DNA of 20,318 bases from Akkermansiaceae bacterium (GTDB taxonomy: Bacteria; Verrucomicrobiota; Verrucomicrobiia; Verrucomicrobiales; Akkermansiaceae). Position 1 is the stretch's first letter, and each line of letters begins with the position of its first letter. A program made the position numbers and the translations under genes. Below the pieces are notes generated by a model. It was given only the letters and a program-made list of their open reading frames with translations. It was not told the origin of the DNA and did not search any database. Location: contig JALZUH010000057.1 in NCBI GenBank assembly GCA_023301645.1, positions 1 through 20,318 on the forward strand, given 5' to 3'. Shown here piece by piece: positions 15,288 through 20,318 of the stretch.

Positions 15288-15317
15288 TTGCGTGTGGAAT
15301 CTCCTTTTTTTTATGTT
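15288..15317 (+). promoter_or_regulatory. Possible promoter for the sigma factor gene
   Basis: TTGCGT (15288-15293) and TATGTT (15312-15317) are separated by 18 bases that include an 8-T run. This would place a transcription start very close to the ATG at 15332, giving a short leader. The match to the sigma-70 consensus is only partial, so this is a weak suggestion. Confidence 0.25.
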
Positions 15318-15331
15318 ATAGAAGTTGCAGG

Positions 15332-15985
15332 ATGGCTGATGAAGAGGACGTAAATGCAAGATTGAATTCCGGATATGCACATACTCGGAAAAGCTTAATT
15401 GCGAAGCTCGATAACTGGGAAGACCAGAAGACTTGGGATGATTTTTACAAGACCTATTGGAAGCTTATCTATTCAGTCGGCCTGAAGGCGGGCTTACGCT
15501 CGGAGGAGGCATTTGATCTGGTGCAGGAGACGATTCTCTCCATTGCAAAACAGAGTAAGAAGAATATGTATGATCCTGATAAAGGGTCATTTAAGTCATG
15601 GCTCATGAATATGACTCGCTGGCGATTAAACGATCAGTTTCGCAAGCGCAAAAAAGATACGGCGATGAATGTCTCAGAGTGGGCCGATGAGGACCGGAAG
15701 ACTTCTATTATTGATAGTGTGGAGGACCCGAAGGTGGCGACACTCGAGCGCCTTTGGGATGCGGAGTGGAATAATAACCTGACGTCAGCGGCCTTAGTGA
15801 AGGTGAAAGCACAGGTTTCTCCGAAGCAGTATCAGATCTTTGACTACCATGTCCTGCGGGAATGGAGTGCTGCCGAAGTGCAGGAACGATTGGGTGTGAG
15901 TGTATCACAGGTGTATTTGAACAAGCACAGGGTGGGGAAAATTTTCAAAAAAGAACTTCAAACTCTGACAGACGATGAGGGCTAG
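15332..15985 (+). CDS. ECF-type RNA polymerase sigma factor
   Basis: A group IV sigma factor that would direct RNA polymerase to a specific set of promoters. The 217-residue product has region 2 at about residues 37-108 (FYKTYWKLIYSVGLKAG, EAFDLVQETILSIAKQ, GSFKSWLMNMTRWRLNDQFRKRKKD) and region 4 at about 155-211 (VSPKQYQIFDYHVLREWSAAEVQERLGVSVSQVYLNKHRVGKIFK). The ATG at 15332 is chosen; the frame is open to 15257, but those 25 residues are hydrophobic and Cys-rich and do not suit a sigma N-terminus. The last 11 bases overlap the kinase gene, so the two are probably translationally coupled. In Planctomycetes and Verrucomicrobia such sigma factors sit next to Ser/Thr kinases thought to control them by phosphorylation, as shown for Vibrio EcfP/PknT. 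No anti-sigma gene is seen. Confidence 0.93.
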   Translation: MADEEDVNARLNSGYAHTRKSLIAKLDNWEDQKTWDDFYKTYWKLIYSVGLKAGLRSEEAFDLVQETILSIAKQSKKNMYDPDKGSFKSWLMNMTRWRLNDQFRKRKKDTAMNVSEWADEDRKTSIIDSVEDPKVATLERLWDAEWNNNLTSAALVKVKAQVSPKQYQIFDYHVLREWSAAEVQERLGVSVSQVYLNKHRVGKIFKKELQTLTDDEG

Positions 15986-18548
15986 AGTGCGCCCAGAACC
16001 GGTGATTCCTGATCATGAGGTGCTCCGCATGGTCGGTGGCGGCTCCTATGGTGAGGTGTGGTTAGCCTCAGGGGTGACGGGTGCAATGCGTGCGGTGAAG
16101 GTGGTTCGTCGTGAGGACTTTGATGATGAGTCTACCTTTGAGCGTGAATTTGAAGGGATTTTAAAATACGAGCCATTATCTAGAGATCACCCGGGACTGG
16201 TGCATATTTTGCACGTTGGTCGCGGTGTTGATATTCATAAGAATTCTTTTTACTACTATGTGATGGAGCTGGGCGACGATGTCTATTCTGGCACGTCGAT
16301 TAATCCAGTGGAGTATGAGGCGCGTAATCTCCTCACCGATATGAAGCACTCAGGTGGCACGCCACATGATCCCGACGAGGTGATTACGATTGGCTTGAGC
16401 CTTTCGGAGGCTTTGAGTTTCTTGCATGATAAGGGGTTAGTTCATCGTGATGTTAAGCCGTCGAATATTATTTTCGTCGATGGTAATGCTAAGCTTGCCG
16501 ATATTGGTCTCGTTGCTGCTGGTGGTCAGAGGACTTTTGTCGGGACTGAGGGGTTCGTGCCTCCAGAGGGGCCAGGCTCAGTCGAGGCTGATGTGTATGC
16601 TTTGGGGAAGCTCCTCTATGAAATGGCGACAGGTAAGGATCGTCTGAACTTTCCTGAATTACCAGACGAACTACCTGCAGTGATGCATAAAAAACGCTGG
16701 CTAGGGCTTAATCAGCTCATCTGCGACGCTTGCGAGCCGAGGCGGGCGAAGCGAAATATTAAGACTGCTAGTGACATGACTGAGGGCTTAAGGCGCATTC
16801 AGCTGGGTAGGAAGCTCAAGCGCAGTCGTGACTCGAAGAGGATGGTTGCGGCGGCTGTCGTGAGCTTGATTGGCTTACTTGTATGGGGATTTGGCTCACA
16901 GCTGAAGTCCTTGGCTGTCAATGTGATGCGGGGTGACTTCGGTGAATATTCTCAGCCAGAATCCCTAAAGGAGGTGGAATACGGTTTTGTAAAAGTGCTC
17001 AGTGATCCTCCGGGGGCAGAGGTGTATGATGGTGATGGTGATTTCATCGATTACACGCCTTTGCGTAATCTTAAGATGGAGTCGGGAACGTCGTATAACT
17101 TCGAGTTTCGCATGAATGGATTCCGCACGAGTCGTGAGACGGGCGTGGTAAAAGTAAACGAAACTCAAATTTTAGAGCATGTCATGGTCGTCTATTCTCC
17201 GCCTGTGAGTGGTCAGACGTGGGTCGATCATCACGGGATGACTTATAGGCCTGTTGAGAATCACCATGTGAGCGAGGGTCATATTAATAATGATATGTGG
17301 CAGCGTTACCAAAGCGTGACTAAGCCAAAGGGTGCACCTGCCAGTAAGCGCGTGCGCGGCGTATATAGCCAGCAGCCAGCTTTAGTGACTGCCGATGAGG
17401 CTATCAAGTATGCTAAGTGGCTAAGTAACACGGCCTTAGCGAGGGGGTATCTCAGTGAGATGCAGCATATTTATGTGCAGTTGAATAAGGATTTAGATAC
17501 CTCGAAATTTGCCCCTAAGGCGAAAGCTAATAAGAAGTATCCATTCCGAACAGTAGTGAAGAATATTCCTTTTGCTAGCATGGAGGTGCACTCCGACCCA
17601 GAAGGGGCGATTGTCTACATTGATGATGTATTTGTAGGTTACAGTCCAGTTTACCGTAATCATATCAAGCCCGGTGCGAGAAGGGTGACTGTTACCTATG
17701 AAGGATACAGGAAGATGAGTAAGATCTATCACCTCAAGCCCAAAGCGTATGAAAAAATAGATGTAAAAATGAAGCGCAATAATAGCGTGGTTTTTGGCGA
17801 GAAGTGGACCAATAGCTTGGGGATGCAGTTTGTGCCTGTGTATGATGATCACTTACTGGTCTCGGTGTGGGAGACTCGTATATCGGACTTTAAGAAATAC
17901 GGAGAGCTAAGCAAGAGTCAGAGAGCTAATGCGGAAAACCTTGATGGTAACCTTCCTGTCTCTGGTATTACCCGTAAGCAGGCGATGGATTTCTGTAAGC
18001 GTCTTACTAAGGTGGATCTGAAGACTGAGATCATTCCCGAAGGTTCACATTATCGACTTCTAACAGATCTGGAGTGGAGCTCGTTGGCTGGACTTGAAGA
18101 GGATCCACGCCAAACACCCGCGATGCGCGAGGCAGAGATTTCGAATGTGTTTCCATGGGGTGATAGGTGGCTGCCGAGTGAGAGTGTCGGCTTGGTGGGG
18201 AACTTTGCTGGCGAGGAAATGAGCTCTGAGGGGCTAGTGGATACAAAGGGCATTATTGCTAATTATGATGACGGGCATATTAGGGCTGCTCCTGTAGGTT
18301 CGTTTCCAGCAAATGCATATGGTATCCATGACTTGGCAGGTAATGTGTATGAATGGGTTTCAGATAGCTACTCTGGTGGGGGCGACTACGGTGTGCTGCG
18401 CGGCGGTAGCTGGGGTAGTCATACCAAGGAACATCTTTATATTAGGCATCGCAACCTAGTGAAACTCTCTTCACTAAAGCCTAAGAGTGACTTTGGCTTC
18501 AGGATCGTGCTGGAGAGAGTTCCTGTGGATGAAGCGCTTGAGCAGTAA
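15975..18548 (+). CDS. Transmembrane Ser/Thr protein kinase with PEGA and FGE-sulfatase-like domains
   Basis: This 857-residue receptor kinase probably controls the overlapping sigma factor. The kinase domain (about 15-275) has the glycine loop VGGGSYGEVWLA, Lys42 in AVKVV, HRDVKPSN (157-164), the metal-binding DIG (176-178, a common variant of DFG), an activation segment GTEGFVPPE (190-198) and DVYALGKLLYE. A basic linker and a membrane span (about 290-308) follow. The predicted outside part holds PEGA domain 1 (336-405), a half FGE-like domain (413-505), PEGA domain 2 (531-600) and a full-length FGE-like domain (609-849) with RLLTDLEWSSLAG, FPWGD, GSFPANAYGIHDLAGNVYEWVSD and LRGGSWGSH. The active-site cysteine pair of true formylglycine-generating enzymes is missing there, so ligand or partner binding is more likely than catalysis. 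ATG 15975 is used; GTG 15987 would remove the overlap with the sigma gene. Confidence 0.93.
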   Translation: MRARVRPEPVIPDHEVLRMVGGGSYGEVWLASGVTGAMRAVKVVRREDFDDESTFEREFEGILKYEPLSRDHPGLVHILHVGRGVDIHKNSFYYYVMELGDDVYSGTSINPVEYEARNLLTDMKHSGGTPHDPDEVITIGLSLSEALSFLHDKGLVHRDVKPSNIIFVDGNAKLADIGLVAAGGQRTFVGTEGFVPPEGPGSVEADVYALGKLLYEMATGKDRLNFPELPDELPAVMHKKRWLGLNQLICDACEPRRAKRNIKTASDMTEGLRRIQLGRKLKRSRDSKRMVAAAVVSLIGLLVWGFGSQLKSLAVNVMRGDFGEYSQPESLKEVEYGFVKVLSDPPGAEVYDGDGDFIDYTPLRNLKMESGTSYNFEFRMNGFRTSRETGVVKVNETQILEHVMVVYSPPVSGQTWVDHHGMTYRPVENHHVSEGHINNDMWQRYQSVTKPKGAPASKRVRGVYSQQPALVTADEAIKYAKWLSNTALARGYLSEMQHIYVQLNKDLDTSKFAPKAKANKKYPFRTVVKNIPFASMEVHSDPEGAIVYIDDVFVGYSPVYRNHIKPGARRVTVTYEGYRKMSKIYHLKPKAYEKIDVKMKRNNSVVFGEKWTNSLGMQFVPVYDDHLLVSVWETRISDFKKYGELSKSQRANAENLDGNLPVSGITRKQAMDFCKRLTKVDLKTEIIPEGSHYRLLTDLEWSSLAGLEEDPRQTPAMREAEISNVFPWGDRWLPSESVGLVGNFAGEEMSSEGLVDTKGIIANYDDGHIRAAPVGSFPANAYGIHDLAGNVYEWVSDSYSGGGDYGVLRGGSWGSHTKEHLYIRHRNLVKLSSLKPKSDFGFRIVLERVPVDEALEQ
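16980..17489 (+). repeat. PEGA-FGE module, copy 1 (FGE half only)
   Basis: Residues 336-505 of the kinase hold a PEGA domain (SDPPGAEVYDGDGDFIDYTP) followed by a sequence like the start of an FGE domain (WVDHHGMTYRPV, then PALVTADEAIKYAKWLS). It aligns by eye with copy 2 but stops before the FGE core, at HIYVQLNKD. The order and spacing of motifs match copy 2, which indicates an internal duplication followed by loss. Confidence 0.6.
17565..18068 (+). repeat. PEGA-FGE module, copy 2 (N-terminal part of the full-length module)
   Basis: Residues 531-698 of the kinase repeat the order seen in copy 1: PEGA (SDPEGAIVYIDDVFVGYSP), then WTNSLGMQFVPV, then LPVSGITRKQAMDFCKRLT and YRLLTDLEW. This copy continues into the full FGE core to about residue 849. 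Identity to copy 1 is modest but the shared anchors W-x3-GM-x3-PV and the helix after P(A/V) are clear. Confidence 0.6.
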
Positions 18549-18640
18549 TTGCTGAGGTCGGGTTTGGTGCTCGGCATAATGAACAAATAGTTGCTCCTAT
18601 TCTACTTGCGTAGCATTGGTAACGAGGCTATCTCCAAAGC

Positions 18641-19171
18641 ATGATTCAGCACGCAGTATGGATAGCAGTGATGGGGATGTTTTTTGTTTCATGTGAAAAC
18701 GCTTCCGAGACGATCCAAGTAACGAAGACTCGTAAGCTGACTAAGAGAGATGAGCCCAGAGCTCAGCTAGTTCCCATCATGCCGCCTGAGTGGAGGCAGG
18801 TTCCTAGCACTCAGATACGTGTTTTTAATTACCGCTTTGGTAGTGAGGGTGAGGTCTACATTAGTCAGTCTACTGGTGGTGTGCTTGCAAATATGAACCG
18901 CTGGTTGAAGCAATACGGCAAGCCAGAGGTGGCGTCGGTAGATGATTTTGAAAAATTGAAAGTCCTCGGAAGAGAGGGCGTATTAATAGATGTGACGGGT
19001 AGTTTTGCAGGTGGTATGGGGAAGCTCCCTCGCAACAATGCAGGACTACTTGGTTTCATGGCCGATTTTGACGGTAATCTGCTGACCGTGAAGATGATCG
19101 GCGACGCGAAGGAAGTCATGGCCGAAAAAGAGCGATTCGCCACATTTTGTAAAACGCTCTCTAAGCATTAG
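18641..19171 (+). CDS. Lipoprotein with a GGVLANMNRW-type domain, next to the cytochrome c biogenesis gene
   Basis: The 176-residue product begins with a short hydrophobic segment ending in FFVSC (lipidated Cys18), so it is a likely lipoprotein; the signal has no Lys or Arg, which is unusual. The mature part carries PEWRQVPSTQIRVFNYRF, then EVYISQSTGGVLANMNRWLKQYGKPE (about residues 72-97) and a C-terminal ITV-type sheet region (LTVKMIGDAKEVMAEKERFATFCKTL). I recall this GG-LANxNRW pattern from uncharacterised envelope proteins encoded beside ResB/CcsA genes in Verrucomicrobiota, and here it is 38 bases upstream of one. It could have a role near cytochrome c maturation, but no function is established. 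It starts 92 bases after the kinase stop and might belong to the same unit or have its own promoter. Confidence 0.78.
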   Translation: MIQHAVWIAVMGMFFVSCENASETIQVTKTRKLTKRDEPRAQLVPIMPPEWRQVPSTQIRVFNYRFGSEGEVYISQSTGGVLANMNRWLKQYGKPEVASVDDFEKLKVLGREGVLIDVTGSFAGGMGKLPRNNAGLLGFMADFDGNLLTVKMIGDAKEVMAEKERFATFCKTLSKH

Positions 19172-19209
19172 AGATTGATTCGTTAAATATCCTAACCCAT
19201 TTAAATAAA

Positions 19210-20318
19210 ATGCCTCAACATAAGCCATGGCCTAAGCGTGTTTTTGACTTCTTCTCAGGTTACGGAGTGGCAGTTACATGCCTCACTCTACTACTCATTC
19301 TCACGTGGTTGAGCACTCTTGAGCAGCCTGAGAAAGGGCTCTATGAGGTGCAAAAGCGTTATTATGATGCGGAGGCTATGTTTGTCATGCCCGATGTTCC
19401 GGGTATGCCTCAGATCAATGGTAAGCCTGTGGGGATACCCTTGCCGGGGGCTTATCTCGTAAGTGTTGTTTTATTTATCAACCTCTTCCTTGGCGGGATT
19501 ATTAGGATTCGTAAGGGCTGGAAATACACAGGGGTGATTATCTCACACTTTAGTATGGTGAGCTTGCTAGTGGCGGGTTTTGTCTCTCATCATTATTCGA
19601 AGGAGGGCATTATGTCAGTCTATGAGGGTGAGGAGTCTGACTTTGCGCAGAGTTATTATGACTACACCATCGAGGTCAGTGAGATTGTCGATGGCCGTAA
19701 GACCGCTCCCTATGTGGTCAATACTGAGCATCTTTCTTCGCTCTCTTACTCTGATGTGAAGCGTATTGAATTTCCTAACCTACCCTTCGATATTGATGTT
19801 AGCCACTGGATGCGAAACAGCAGCGTGCAGCGAGCCAATGGCTCTAATCCTACGGATATGCCTATTTCTGACGGGCTCACTCTAGGCTGGCTAGAAAATG
19901 CGCCGACGGAGGAGGAAAATGCTGCGGGTTGCTTTATTGAGGTGCTGCCGAAATCTTCTACGAGTTCACCTGTAAAGCTTCTCATGTATGGCCGTCACGT
20001 TGACTACAGCACCGCGACGATAGATGATAAAATCTACGGTTTTTCACTGGTGCGTGAGATATGGCCGATGCCATTTAGAGTGAGACTCGATAGCTCAGTG
20101 GGGGAGTATTACCCGGGGACGACGAGGCCGAGCTCATTCCAAAGTGAGATCACTCGATTCGGAGAAGGCTCTGATAAGACGGAGCAAAGCTTCACCATTA
20201 AGATGAATGAGCCGATGCGCTACGATGGCTACACGCTATACCAAGCACGTTGGTCTGGTGAGCAGGATCGTGCACAGTCAGGTTTTGCCATTGTCAAAAA
20301 CCCATCTGATCAGTGGCC
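19210..20318 (+). CDS. ResB/Ccs1-like cytochrome c biogenesis protein (5' part, cut by window end)
   Basis: System II cytochrome c maturation: ResB/Ccs1 works with CcsA to bring heme across the membrane and attach it to apocytochrome. From the ATG at 19210 the frame is open to the last base, giving 369 residues without a stop. Membrane spans lie at about 16-36 (ending LTWLSTLEQPEKGLYEVQ), 80-99 and 107-127 (GVIISHFSMVSLLVAGF); the second and third flank a basic turn (RIRKGWK). His113 in the third span is a candidate heme ligand. A long, mostly soluble extracytoplasmic domain follows, ending in the conserved NEPMRYDGYTLYQA motif (a fold of the substrate-binding part of ResB). The last span and any CcsA partner would lie beyond the window. 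No Shine-Dalgarno precedes the start. Confidence 0.88.
   Translation, partial: MPQHKPWPKRVFDFFSGYGVAVTCLTLLLILTWLSTLEQPEKGLYEVQKRYYDAEAMFVMPDVPGMPQINGKPVGIPLPGAYLVSVVLFINLFLGGIIRIRKGWKYTGVIISHFSMVSLLVAGFVSHHYSKEGIMSVYEGEESDFAQSYYDYTIEVSEIVDGRKTAPYVVNTEHLSSLSYSDVKRIEFPNLPFDIDVSHWMRNSSVQRANGSNPTDMPISDGLTLGWLENAPTEEENAAGCFIEVLPKSSTSSPVKLLMYGRHVDYSTATIDDKIYGFSLVREIWPMPFRVRLDSSVGEYYPGTTRPSSFQSEITRFGEGSDKTEQSFTIKMNEPMRYDGYTLYQARWSGEQDRAQSGFAIVKNPSDQW

Noticed and set aside
16500..16508. DIG instead of DFG in the kinase, as a sign of a pseudokinase
   Set aside because: The metal-binding Asp is intact, the catalytic Lys and HRD are present, and DIG is common in bacterial Hanks-type kinases.

Overview
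The window looks like chromosomal DNA of a marine-type member of the Verrucomicrobiota. This is an inference from gene content: an ECF-type sigma factor overlapping a Hanks-type kinase fused to PEGA and FGE-like domains, a lipoprotein with a GGVLANMNRW-type motif next to a ResB/Ccs1 gene, and a short HTH-like protein. It was not confirmed by any search. The region is dense, and almost no start codon has a Shine-Dalgarno sequence.

Layout: (1) 1-159 is the tail of an unrecognised + strand gene. (2) dnaN (465-1562) ends in a clear intrinsic terminator. (3) Two overlapping + strand genes (1714-3883) encode single-pass membrane proteins that look like diverged paralogues; the second has a zinc ribbon. 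(4) A minus-strand block holds a small three-helix membrane protein, gltX and aroE. (5) A MATE exporter (+) converges on an RluA-type pseudouridine synthase (-), which diverges from ppnP (+). (6) A tightly packed minus-strand operon (12213 down to 9490) holds a 91-residue protein, an EboB-like TatD hydrolase, a small antitoxin/ParE-like toxin pair and an EboE-like TIM-barrel protein. A small HTH-like protein is read divergently from it across an 87-bp spacer that carries a tandem 12-bp repeat. (7) A minus-strand run encodes a DEAD-box helicase, RuvC and a small lipoprotein. (8) A + strand sigma factor overlaps an 857-residue kinase-TM-PEGA-FGE receptor. It is followed by a lipoprotein and the 5' part of a ResB/Ccs1-like cytochrome c biogenesis gene that runs off the window.

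Two loci stand out. The first is a reduced ebo-like metabolite-traffic operon. Between eboB and eboE, where canonical clusters carry eboC (UbiA-type prenyltransferase) and eboD (dehydroquinate-synthase-like), it has a type II toxin-antitoxin-like pair, all with gaps of 2-21 bp. The second is the sigma/receptor-kinase pair. The predicted extracytoplasmic part of the kinase has an internally duplicated PEGA-FGE module whose first FGE copy is only an N-terminal half. The second copy lacks the cysteine pair of true formylglycine-generating enzymes, so it is more likely a binding or sensing domain than an enzyme.

The remaining genes are ordinary housekeeping functions: the replication clamp, Holliday junction resolution, RNA helicase, tRNA charging, shikimate pathway, RNA modification, nucleoside phosphorolysis and drug export.
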